Part shown: positions 1 through 6,326 of the stretch, in pieces
How the letters are laid out: each line of letters begins with the position of its first letter
Numbering within the stretch: position 1 is the stretch's first letter
Assembly (NCBI GenBank): GCA_002348045.1
Contig: DDYO01000020.1
Span: forward strand, 11,547 to 20,927
Source: Anaerolineales bacterium UBA2232
Lineage (GTDB): Bacteria > Chloroflexota > Anaerolineae > UBA2200
Length of the DNA: 9,381 nt
Reading direction: 5' to 3'
Translations under genes and position numbers: made by a program
Notes under the pieces: model-generated
The model's input: only the letters and a program-made list of their open reading frames with translations
What the model was told of the DNA's origin: nothing
Databases searched by the model: none

Positions 1-1951
1 CAGCGGTGACCGCCAAGACGCCCACGGCTCCGGTCAGCCCCATCAGCACGAGCCGCCAGTTCCGGCGCACTGGTGCGCCGTCACCGACTGGCTCCTCAAA
101 ATCGGCGTCCTCAATGTCCTTCTCCTTCGGCCCCAACGAACTCCCCTCGTCATCGATAGGCGGCGCGGGACCGACCTGCACGCCTCCAATGACGGCTGCT
201 AGGCCGGAACCGTCGGATCGAACCAGCAACGGCTCCGACGATGTCGGATCAAACGGGATCCATCCGTACTCCGGAATGTACACCTCAGGCCAGGCGTGAG
301 CGTGATGCTGCAGCACCCGATACGTCCCTGTTCCGCTATCGTAATCACCGGGGCTGTAGCCCTGGGATACCCGGGCGGGGACACCCAACGAACGACACAG
401 TACGGCCATGGCAGTGGCATAGTAGTCGCAGTACCCCCGGCGAATGTCGAACAGGAACCAGTCCACCACATCGCGTCCCACCGGAGGGGGCGGTATGCTC
501 CGATCGTAAGGGATGGTGCGCAGGTACTGCTGCACTGCCAGCGCTTGGTTGTATGGGGCGTTCTGTCCGCGTGCCAGGTCACGGGCCAAGGTATGTACGC
601 GGGGAGGCAGGGTGGCAGGCAGCGTCAAGTAGAGCTCTAGGATCCACGCCGGATAGGCGCTGCCGGCGGCCCTAAGCTGTGGCTCGCCAGCGGCTGAGGT
701 GCGGCAAACCACCGTGTACGCAACATTGCGTCCCAGGGCGCGGGGGCTCTCCAGAATCGACACTTCCGTGGCTGGCGCCGCACCTGAAACAGGTAGGTAG
801 CGCAGGCGGGCTCTTGCGGGCGCGCTGCTGCGCACTGGCTGGCCCGCCAGGAACAGGATGCTCTGGCCCGGCTCCACCGTGGTGATGGTGATGGTCAGCT
901 CCTGCTGCATCGCATATGGCTGGGGATTGAGTCGTGTTGAGGAGCGAATCGCAAGGGTGTCCGGGTCGGTGTTCAGCCAACCAGTGCCTGAATAGGTGTC
1001 ATAGGAGACCGCTCGCCAATAGTGAGGCTCAGGAGACTGGGCGGCAAAGATAGGGGTACTCGTGAGGTTGACGGCACCGCCCAGGGTCATCCGCGGTCCA
1101 AAGCTGATCAGAGTGGAGGGCCCCTGATAATTAAGCGAGGTAAAGATCCGATTCCACTGCGCTTGCACCTCATGCCATGGCTGCTGAAACGCCGACCACG
1201 CTCCCGAGAGGCGAGGACTCACCGCCGCAGCAGGCAGCATCCAGGCAAGCAGAATGGCTAGCACAGTGACGACTGCTCCATCGCGCAAGAACGTGAGCTC
1301 AACGTCAAGGTTATGGTTCACCCCCTCCTGTTTCCAAACCTCACGGAGGGCATGGACCCGCATGCTGACCACCAGAAGCAACGCAGCAAAACAAAAGACG
1401 ACAAAGTACACCATCATGTTCGGGGGACCGTAGTAAGTGTTTATCAGGGCGGCAGCGCCGGGCAGCGCGACTGTCACCCACACCCGTTGCCAGCGGACGA
1501 TTGCCCAGGATGCCACATAGCTCATCAGCCAGCAGAGGATCGCCATCAAGACCACGAACATCCAGTTGGAGAGCCAGGCGGCTTCCCGGCTCGATGGGAC
1601 CGCAATCCACTGTTGCGCCAAGCGGGCCATCGTCACCAGCTTGGTCGTCACGCCGTGCGACGGGGGAGCAATGGCCGCTGGCACGATGTCGGCATTGAAA
1701 ATCAGGGTGAGGAGAAGCGCTGTCCACGCTGCGCCAACGACAATGCCCACAAAGTGGGCGACACCCTGAGGCAAGCGACGCCATCTGGCCAGGGCGATCC
1801 CCACCACCATTGAACCCAGGGAGACGCCCTGCAAGATGTGCAACCCAGCCGTCCAAGCAGCCGCCTGGACTGACCAGACCACGCTCAGCAGCATTAGACC
1901 CATCATTATCAGGGGGATTGGCCCCACGTCCGATTTGAGCTCTCGCGACAT
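1..1951 (-). CDS. TgpA-like membrane transglutaminase-domain protein, partial (C-terminus beyond left edge)
   Basis: The frame is open from ATG at 1951 to the left edge: 650 codons with no stop. Residues 1-245 carry about seven hydrophobic segments (roughly 11-30, 36-56, 64-85, 129-150, 153-171, 179-198, 225-244). A large soluble, presumably extracytoplasmic part follows. It contains a transglutaminase-like core with Cys508 in RRGYCDYYATAMAVLCRS, His552 in HHAHAWPEVYIP and Asp568 in GWIPFDPT, so the Cys-His-Asp triad is intact. An acidic linker then leads to another hydrophobic segment starting near 633, which the window edge cuts. This order matches the TgpA/DUF3488 plus transglutaminase-core family, whose members usually end in a cytoplasmic DUF4129 domain; that part is not visible. 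The start is supported by AAGGTG 8 nt upstream and an in-frame TAA five codons upstream. The substrate is unknown; protein crosslinking or a thiol-protease-like hydrolysis at the cell surface are both possible. Confidence 0.9.
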   Translation of the reverse strand, partial: MSRELKSDVGPIPLIMMGLMLLSVVWSVQAAAWTAGLHILQGVSLGSMVVGIALARWRRLPQGVAHFVGIVVGAAWTALLLTLIFNADIVPAAIAPPSHGVTTKLVTMARLAQQWIAVPSSREAAWLSNWMFVVLMAILCWLMSYVASWAIVRWQRVWVTVALPGAAALINTYYGPPNMMVYFVVFCFAALLLVVSMRVHALREVWKQEGVNHNLDVELTFLRDGAVVTVLAILLAWMLPAAAVSPRLSGAWSAFQQPWHEVQAQWNRIFTSLNYQGPSTLISFGPRMTLGGAVNLTSTPIFAAQSPEPHYWRAVSYDTYSGTGWLNTDPDTLAIRSSTRLNPQPYAMQQELTITITTVEPGQSILFLAGQPVRSSAPARARLRYLPVSGAAPATEVSILESPRALGRNVAYTVVCRTSAAGEPQLRAAGSAYPAWILELYLTLPATLPPRVHTLARDLARGQNAPYNQALAVQQYLRTIPYDRSIPPPPVGRDVVDWFLFDIRRGYCDYYATAMAVLCRSLGVPARVSQGYSPGDYDSGTGTYRVLQHHAHAWPEVYIPEYGWIPFDPTSSEPLLVRSDGSGLAAVIGGVQVGPAPPIDDEGSSLGPKEKDIEDADFEEPVGDGAPVRRNWRLVLMGLTGAVGVLAVTA

Positions 1952-2020
1952 CAGTGATGCACCTTACCCTGTCAATACAGACCACGCAATCCCAAGGTGA
2001 TTGCGCCACGCCCAGTACCT

Positions 2021-2048
2021 ATTCTAGGGCGGGTTCGCCATCCCGCAA
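2021..2048 (-). promoter_or_regulatory. possible promoter for the transglutaminase-domain gene
   Basis: Read on the minus strand, TAGAAT (2026-2021) resembles a -10 box, and TTGCGG (2048-2043) lies 16 nt upstream as a poor -35 box. Transcription would start near 2013, giving a leader of about 60 nt before the ATG at 1951. The -35 match is weak, so this is tentative. Confidence 0.35.
2029..2046. repeat. short inverted repeat between divergent promoters
   Basis: GCGGG (2029-2033) and CCCGC (2042-2046) form a 5-bp inverted repeat with an 8-nt spacer. It lies just upstream of the rightward -35 box and overlaps the proposed leftward -35. It could be an operator for a regulator acting on both divergent genes, but 5-bp arms are short enough to occur by chance in GC-rich DNA. 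Confidence 0.25.
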
Positions 2049-2054
2049 AAACGT

Positions 2055-2083
2055 TTGACAAGCCCGTGAAATGCCACTATGAT
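2055..2083 (+). promoter_or_regulatory. sigma-70-type promoter for the Thr/Pro-rich protein gene
   Basis: TTGACA at 2055-2060 is a perfect -35 hexamer. TATGAT at 2078-2083 differs from the -10 consensus at one base, and the spacer is exactly 17 nt. The predicted transcript start near 2090 leaves a leader of about 60 nt before the GTG at 2151. This is the best promoter match in the window. Confidence 0.75.
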
Positions 2084-2150
2084 TGCCCCATTCTGCCATA
2101 TGGCCACCGGCTCGTAATGGCTTGCCCCAACGACGACCAAGAGTGATGGT

Positions 2151-2822
2151 GTGAGACAATCCCTTGAGCGTTACGAACAGCTCGATCACCGGCAAAAGGC
2201 GCTATGCCTGGCCGTTGCTCTTCTGTTCCTGACAGTCCTGTGCATGTACTGCATGGGTCTGTTGAGTCTGGTGGTTCGCTGGCAGCTCAACTCGCTTGAC
2301 GCCGCCCCTTCGCCGACACCTTCACCGACTAGCACGCAGTTCGTATCACCTACCCTGGTTCCCTTGGTCTCCGCCACGTCGACCCGCACCGCCACGCCCA
2401 CACTAGTCCCGACGCGAACCGCCACGCCCAGGCCGAGCGCCACCCCGGAGCGAACGTACACGCCCACTCCCAGCCCGGTCATCACGGCCACTCCAATCCC
2501 AGCAACCCAGTCGCCCACCGTGACCACATCGCCGACGATCACCCCAACCATGAGCCCTACCCAGACGTCAACAACCACCGTGACCGCGACGCCCGGTGCC
2601 TCATCCACGCTCCCGGCAAGCCCAACCACCGCGCCGGAACCCACGGTCACTCAAACCCGGGCAGCGACGGAAACGCCTCAGCCCGAGGTGCCAACCCCGA
2701 CCGTGGCGCCAACTGAGACGACCGCCCCTGCCACCGCTGTGCCCGAGGCCTCTCCCACAGAAGGACAGGCAGACCAACCACCCGCATCAGAACCCTCACA
2801 ATCGCCAGCCGAGACTTCCTAA
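2151..2822 (+). CDS. single-pass membrane protein with Thr/Pro/Ser-rich low-complexity tail
   Basis: The 223-residue product has a short N-terminus with basic residues, one hydrophobic segment (about residues 17-43) and then a tail of about 170 residues made mostly of Thr, Pro, Ser and Ala, with motifs such as PSPTPSPTSTQ and TPTPSP. The tail has no Lys, Cys or Trp; its few Arg residues lie in the first half and its acidic residues cluster in the last third. No enzymatic domain is visible. The likely topology is a signal anchor with an extended, perhaps O-glycosylated, extracytoplasmic stalk. The GTG start is the only good candidate between the in-frame TAA at 2115 and the hydrophobic segment, but the ribosome binding site is weak (GAGTGATG). 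Similar tails occur in many Chloroflexota surface proteins. I cannot name a function. It has its own strong promoter and is divergent from the transglutaminase-domain gene. Confidence 0.8.
   Translation: MRQSLERYEQLDHRQKALCLAVALLFLTVLCMYCMGLLSLVVRWQLNSLDAAPSPTPSPTSTQFVSPTLVPLVSATSTRTATPTLVPTRTATPRPSATPERTYTPTPSPVITATPIPATQSPTVTTSPTITPTMSPTQTSTTTVTATPGASSTLPASPTTAPEPTVTQTRAATETPQPEVPTPTVAPTETTAPATAVPEASPTEGQADQPPASEPSQSPAETS
2313..2819 (+). repeat. Thr/Pro/Ser-coding low-complexity tract
   Basis: The DNA consists of degenerate repeats of ACN, CCN and TCN/AGC codons, such as the recurrent ACCGCCACGCCCA at about 2389 and 2419. The repeats are imperfect at DNA level but uniform at protein level, as expected for a stalk under compositional rather than sequence constraint. 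The opposite strand reads as a Val/Gly-rich frame, a by-product of this composition. Confidence 0.7.
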
Positions 2823-2869
2823 GGGCGGACCCTCTTCGTGGCCGTCGCCCCGGGCCTGTGCGTCCGCCC
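2823..2869 (+). terminator. possible stem-loop terminator after the Thr/Pro-rich gene
   Basis: Immediately after the TAA, GGGCGGAC (2823-2830) pairs perfectly with GTCCGCCC (2862-2869). A smaller GGCC/GGCC pairing (2840-2843 with 2853-2856) fits inside. No T-run follows, so this is not a classic intrinsic terminator; it may work with Rho or simply protect the 3' end. Confidence 0.4.
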
Positions 2870-2891
2870 ACTATCATCGACCGAGCCCAGT

Positions 2892-2920
2892 TTCTCCCAT
2901 AAGGCTGTAAAGACTATAAT
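2892..2920 (+). promoter_or_regulatory. probable promoter of the M42 copy 1-3 unit
   Basis: TATAAT at 2915-2920 is a perfect -10 hexamer. The best -35 at 17-nt spacing is TTCTCC (2892-2897), a 3-of-6 match, so the promoter may rely on an activator or another sigma factor. Predicted transcription starts near 2927, about 36 nt before the GTG at 2963. Confidence 0.55.
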
Positions 2921-2950
2921 CCGGGTTCAGCATTCTGCTACTCACTGAAC

Positions 2951-2956
2951 AGGAGG
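2951..2956 (+). promoter_or_regulatory. Shine-Dalgarno site fixing the GTG start of M42 copy 1
   Basis: AGGAGG is followed by 6 nt and then GTG at 2963. This full-strength site settles a non-ATG start. Confidence 0.85.
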
Positions 2957-2962
2957 CCTGAG

Positions 2963-4030
2963 GTGCCAATCAAGGACTTGCTGCAGCGGTTCTCCGAGGC
3001 CCGGGGCGTTTCAGGTTACGAACGAGCCGTGGGCGCCTTGGTCGCGCAGGAACTGGAAGGGCGCGCCGACGAGGTACGCACGGACACTATGGGCAATCTA
3101 ATCGCCCTGAAGCGAGGCGACGCTACTTCCTCTGCCCGTCGCAGCATCATGTTGGCTGGCCACATGGACGAGATTGGACTGATCGTCACGCAGGTCGAAA
3201 AGGGATTTCTGCGATTTTCTACGGTTGGCGGGTTCGACCTGAGGGTGCTATTGGGGCAGGAGGTCATTGTTCATGGCCGGAAGGACCTCCCAGGAATCAT
3301 TGGTACTCGCCCTCCGCACGTGCTGACCGAGGGTGATCGAGGCCAGACAGTCCCTCTGGAACAGCTTTTTGTTGATGTGGGGCTGGTGGAGAAGGAGCTG
3401 CGTGAGTCGGTGCGTACCGGCGACATCATTACTCTGCAGGGCGGCTTTGCGGAGCTCACCAATGGGATGGTAGCTGGCAAAGCCATGGATAACCGCGCTG
3501 CTGTTGCGTGCCTTGTAGACTGCATGAGCCGCCTTACCCGCTTGAGACACGCATGGGACGTATACTTTGTCGCGACGGTGCAGGAGGAGGTCGGCCTCAA
3601 GGGTGCCTTGACCAGTGCCTTTGCCCTGAGCCCTGACATCGGCATTGCTGTCGACGTAGGCCACGGCAACATGCCAGGCGTGTCGGAAGCTGATACCATC
3701 AAGGTCGGTGAAGGTCCCGCCATTGCCTTTGGGCCAAACATCCACCCAAAGCTGTACGCTCGCCTGGTGGAGACATCCAAAGCCAACGAGATCAAGTACC
3801 AAACCGAGGCCGTTCCTGGCCGAAGCGGCACCGATGCCTGGGCCATGCAGGTAACGCGCGAGGGACTCCCCACTGCCCTGTTGTCCCTGCCCTTGCGCTA
3901 CATGCACAGCACCGTGGAGACCCTCCTCCTCAAGGATCTGGAGCGCACCAGCCGACTGCTGGCTGTCTTCATTGCCGAACTGGATGATGCCTTTGTTCAA
4001 GAGCTGGGTCTCTGCAATATCCTTGCCTGA
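2963..4030 (+). CDS. M42 family metallo-aminopeptidase, copy 1
   Basis: The 355-residue product has the usual length of the family. The dinuclear metal site and catalytic residues are all visible: His67 and Asp69 in AGHMDEIG, Asp176 in GKAMDNRA, Glu208/Glu209 in VQEEVGLKGA, Asp231 in AVDVGHG and His315 in RYMHSTVE. The GTDAW motif near residue 290 is also typical. M42 enzymes are cytosolic cobalt- or zinc-dependent aminopeptidases that assemble as tetrahedral dodecamers (TET) and trim oligopeptides from the N-terminus; some members were once misnamed endoglucanase M. Residues between the Asp176 and Glu208 motifs belong to the conserved catalytic domain; the intervening region around 75-165 is the dimerisation domain in known structures. 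It is first in a likely three-gene operon, with 31 bp to the next start. The GTG start is set by AGGAGG 6 nt upstream. Substrate preference cannot be read from sequence alone. Confidence 0.93.
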   Translation: MPIKDLLQRFSEARGVSGYERAVGALVAQELEGRADEVRTDTMGNLIALKRGDATSSARRSIMLAGHMDEIGLIVTQVEKGFLRFSTVGGFDLRVLLGQEVIVHGRKDLPGIIGTRPPHVLTEGDRGQTVPLEQLFVDVGLVEKELRESVRTGDIITLQGGFAELTNGMVAGKAMDNRAAVACLVDCMSRLTRLRHAWDVYFVATVQEEVGLKGALTSAFALSPDIGIAVDVGHGNMPGVSEADTIKVGEGPAIAFGPNIHPKLYARLVETSKANEIKYQTEAVPGRSGTDAWAMQVTREGLPTALLSLPLRYMHSTVETLLLKDLERTSRLLAVFIAELDDAFVQELGLCNILA

Positions 4031-4049
4031 TCCGCTCAGCACGTCACAC

Positions 4050-4055
4050 AGGAGG
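4050..4055 (+). promoter_or_regulatory. Shine-Dalgarno site deciding the TTG start of M42 copy 2
   Basis: AGGAGG lies 6 nt before TTG at 4062, the same geometry as in copy 1. It excludes the upstream in-frame candidate at 3972, which would overlap copy 1 and add a leader not shared by the paralogs. Confidence 0.8.
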
Positions 4056-4061
4056 CTGCTG

Positions 4062-5102
4062 TTGCTGCTAAGAGAACTGTCACAAGCACGAGGGGTGTCC
4101 GGGCAAGAAGCTCCCATCCGTACCGTCATCGTGGATGCCATCAAGGACCACGTGCACGAATACCGCATCGATGCGCTGGGCAATCTGATTGCGCTAAAAA
4201 GAGGCACGGGCACAGCCAGGCGGAAGGTGATGGTTGCTGCCCACATGGATGAGATTGGCTTGATGATCGTGCACATCGAGCGAGAAGGATGGCTGCGCTT
4301 CCGTCCTGTCGGTGGGATCGATGAACGCGTTCTTCCGTCCAAACGGGTGTTGATCGGAGAAAAGGGTGTACACGGGGTGGTTGGCGCCAAGCCTATTCAC
4401 CTATTGGATGAACGCAGCCGCCAACAGGTGATGCGGATGGAGGACCTGACCATCGACATCGGCGCCTCCAGCCGCGAGGATGCCGAACGACAGGTGACGG
4501 TCGGCGACTATGCCGTGTTCGACACGGCCTTTGTCGAGTTGGGCGGCTCGCTCCGCACGGTGCGGGGCAAGGCCTTTGACGACCGGGCTGGTTGTGCGGT
4601 GCTTATCGAGCTGCTGACGGGCGAGTATCCCTTTGACCTTTACGCGGTATTCACTGTCCAAGAGGAAGTAGGGTTGCGCGGTGCCACCGTCGCGGCCTAC
4701 GCCGTAGGGCCCGATGTGGCCTTTGTCCTGGAGGGGACGGCTTGCGATGAGCTGCCCAGGAAAGGTGATGTCAGCTCCATCACACAGATGGGAGCTGGTC
4801 CGGCCATCACCGTGATGGACCGTTCGGTGATCTGCAATCCGCGGTTGGTCAAGCTGCTGGTGGACACGGCCAAGGTGAACTCCATCCCGTACCAGTTCAA
4901 GCAGCCGATGGTCGGCGGCACAGACGCCGGCGCCATACACCGTAGCCAGGAGGGCATCCCCACGGCGGTGGTTTCGGTGCCGGTCAGGTACATCCACTCC
5001 CCAGTGTCCTTGTTGAGTCTGCAGGACCTCGAGAATACCATCGCCTTGATGCGGGCGGCTCTGAACCGCGTCAGCGATTTTGACTGGAGCCAGCCCGCCT
5101 GA
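4062..5102 (+). CDS. M42 family metallo-aminopeptidase, copy 2 (Glu-type metal site)
   Basis: From TTG at 4062 the product has 346 residues and begins MLLRELSQARGVSGQE, which aligns with the N-terminus of copy 1 (LLQRFSEARGVSGYE). The metal and catalytic motifs are present: His61/Asp63 in AAHMDEIG, Asp173 in GKAFDDRA, Glu201/Glu202 in VQEEVGLRGA, Glu224 in VLEGTACDELP and His312 in RYIHSPVS. The fourth ligand position is Glu, where copies 1 and 3 have Asp; M42 enzymes are known to use either. The GGTDA motif (286-289 region) is intact. It sits 31 bp after copy 1 and 43 bp before copy 3, so it is probably cotranscribed with them. A longer frame back to 3972 exists but would overlap copy 1 by 59 nt and has no comparable ribosome site. 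The predicted role is cytosolic peptide trimming, perhaps with a specificity differing from its neighbours. Confidence 0.92.
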   Translation: MLLRELSQARGVSGQEAPIRTVIVDAIKDHVHEYRIDALGNLIALKRGTGTARRKVMVAAHMDEIGLMIVHIEREGWLRFRPVGGIDERVLPSKRVLIGEKGVHGVVGAKPIHLLDERSRQQVMRMEDLTIDIGASSREDAERQVTVGDYAVFDTAFVELGGSLRTVRGKAFDDRAGCAVLIELLTGEYPFDLYAVFTVQEEVGLRGATVAAYAVGPDVAFVLEGTACDELPRKGDVSSITQMGAGPAITVMDRSVICNPRLVKLLVDTAKVNSIPYQFKQPMVGGTDAGAIHRSQEGIPTAVVSVPVRYIHSPVSLLSLQDLENTIALMRAALNRVSDFDWSQPA

Positions 5103-5130
5103 GCTCACAACCAGAGTCAACCTTCGATAA

Positions 5131-5137
5131 GAGGAGG
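5131..5137 (+). promoter_or_regulatory. Shine-Dalgarno site for the GTG start of M42 copy 3
   Basis: GAGGAGG is followed by 8 nt and GTG at 5146. It supports the start at MKDLIRELTEAFGPSGSE, which matches the paralog N-termini. Confidence 0.8.
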
Positions 5138-5145
5138 CAACGCAG

Positions 5146-6150
5146 GTGAAGGACCTGATCCGAGAACTCACAGAAGCCTTCGGCCCTTCGGGAAGCGAAG
5201 ATGCGGTGCGCGCTTGCATCCGCCAGCGCATTGAGGGAGCAGTAGATCAAGTGCGCACCGACGCACTGGGAAACCTGATCGCGCATCAGAAGGCTACGCC
5301 TCAAGGCGAGGTCAAGTCTCGCCGACTGATGATCGCAGCTCATATGGACGAGATTGGCCTCATCGTCAGCCACGTCGACGACAAGGGCTTTCTGCGTTTC
5401 CAGGCCATTGGTGGTGTTTCACCCCTCACCCTGTTAGGCAGCCGGGTCATCTTTGCGGACGGCAGCCAGGGCGTGATAGGTCGGGAGAAACCAGCAACCC
5501 TCAGCGAGTTCCCGTCCCTGGACAAGATGTACATCGATGTTGGAACCGCGGGCAAGGAGGGCAAGCGCCAGGTCGGCGACGTTGCCGCCTTTACGCGCCC
5601 CTTTGTGGACCTGGGCAAACGCATGGTGGCCAAAGCATTCGATGACCGCATTTCTTGCGCCGTCATGGTGCAGGCCCTCCTGGAGCTGGGTCAAACACCC
5701 CACGACGTATACTGGGTGTTCACCGTCCAGGAGGAGGTGGGCCTGCGCGGCGCGCTGACGTCGGCATTTGGCGTCCAACCAGAAGTCGCCATCGCGGTGG
5801 ACGTAACCATGACCGGCGACACTCCGGAAGCCCATCCCATGGCCGTTTCCCTGGGAGCCGGACCGGCCATCAAGGTCAAAGACCGGGGCATGCTGGCTCA
5901 TCCCGGCGTAAAGGACTGGATGATCGCGACGGCCACCTCGCACAACATCCCTTACCAGCTCGAGGTCCTGGAGTTTGGCAGCACCGACGCCATGGCGATT
6001 CAGACCTCTCGAGCAGGGGTGGCCGCGGGAGTGATCTCCATACCGTGCCGCTACGTGCACTCGCCATCGGAAATGGTGGACTATGATGATGTCCAAAACG
6101 CCGTCAAACTCCTAAGCGGTCTAGTGCAGAGCTCAGTTCCACTCCCGTAA
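5146..6150 (+). CDS. M42 family metallo-aminopeptidase, copy 3
   Basis: The 334-residue product is the shortest of the four, mainly because its middle region is more compact. All expected residues are present: His66/Asp68 in AAHMDEIG, Asp166 in AKAFDDRI, Glu196/Glu197 in VQEEVGLRGA, Asp219 in AVDVTMTGDTP and His305 in RYVHSPSEM. The AVDVTxxxDxP and HSPSE forms are the commonest in the family, so this copy looks closest to canonical TET/glutamyl aminopeptidase-type enzymes. It has GSTDA (278-282) where many members have GGTDA. It is last in the three-gene unit and is followed 22 bp later by a strong intrinsic terminator. The GTG start has GAGGAGG 8 nt upstream. The predicted activity is N-terminal trimming of peptides in the cytosol; substrate preference is unknown. 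Confidence 0.93.
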   Translation: MKDLIRELTEAFGPSGSEDAVRACIRQRIEGAVDQVRTDALGNLIAHQKATPQGEVKSRRLMIAAHMDEIGLIVSHVDDKGFLRFQAIGGVSPLTLLGSRVIFADGSQGVIGREKPATLSEFPSLDKMYIDVGTAGKEGKRQVGDVAAFTRPFVDLGKRMVAKAFDDRISCAVMVQALLELGQTPHDVYWVFTVQEEVGLRGALTSAFGVQPEVAIAVDVTMTGDTPEAHPMAVSLGAGPAIKVKDRGMLAHPGVKDWMIATATSHNIPYQLEVLEFGSTDAMAIQTSRAGVAAGVISIPCRYVHSPSEMVDYDDVQNAVKLLSGLVQSSVPLP

Positions 6151-6172
6151 CACTAGGCGTCCCTTCAACGAC

Positions 6173-6204
6173 AAAAGCCCCTGGGAAGAGCCCTGGGGCT
6201 TTTT
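6173..6204 (+). terminator. strong intrinsic terminator after M42 copy 3
   Basis: AAAAGCCCC (6173-6181) pairs with GGGGCTTTT (from 6195), and GGG (6183-6185) pairs with CCC (6191-6193) across a single T-T mismatch, around a 5-nt loop. A run of five T ends the structure (6200-6204). The A-run on the left makes it potentially bidirectional. It separates copy 4 from the first three copies. Confidence 0.9.
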
Positions 6205-6266
6205 CGCGTCAGGGGCCGCCAGCGGTACGCTGGCAACCCATCGCGCTGATCGTTCGATTGTGACCT

Positions 6267-6295
6267 TTGCCCCACCGGCACGGACAGCCTATAAT
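6267..6295 (+). promoter_or_regulatory. sigma-70-type promoter for M42 copy 4
   Basis: TTGCCC (6267-6272, 4 of 6 matches) and TATAAT (6290-6295, perfect) are separated by 17 nt. Predicted transcription starts near 6302, leaving a leader of about 25 nt before the ATG at 6327. Placed after a strong terminator, it implies independent expression of copy 4. Confidence 0.7.
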
Positions 6296-6312
6296 GCCAC
6301 CATTACGTCTTT

Positions 6313-6319
6313 AGGAAGG
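6313..6319 (+). promoter_or_regulatory. Shine-Dalgarno site deciding the ATG start of M42 copy 4
   Basis: AGGAAGG ends 7 nt before ATG at 6327. An in-frame TTG at 6321 is only 1 nt from the site and too close to be used, so the ATG is preferred. Confidence 0.75.
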
Positions 6320-6326
6320 GTTGTCA

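Noticed and set aside
1341..2009. Minus-strand 222-codon frame over the left gene
   Set aside because: Its protein lacks hydrophobic segments or family motifs. A different minus frame across the same DNA encodes the membrane helices of the transglutaminase-domain protein and stays open to the left edge.
2186..2650. Val/Gly-rich minus-strand frame opposite the Thr/Pro tail
   Set aside because: Its composition is the direct complement of ACN/CCN codons; the plus-strand reading has a clear promoter and membrane anchor.
3248..4390. Minus-strand 380-codon frame antisense to M42 copies 1 and 2
   Set aside because: It covers the end of one M42 gene and the start of the next on the opposite strand and has no recognisable motif; it is a by-product of GC-rich codon bias.
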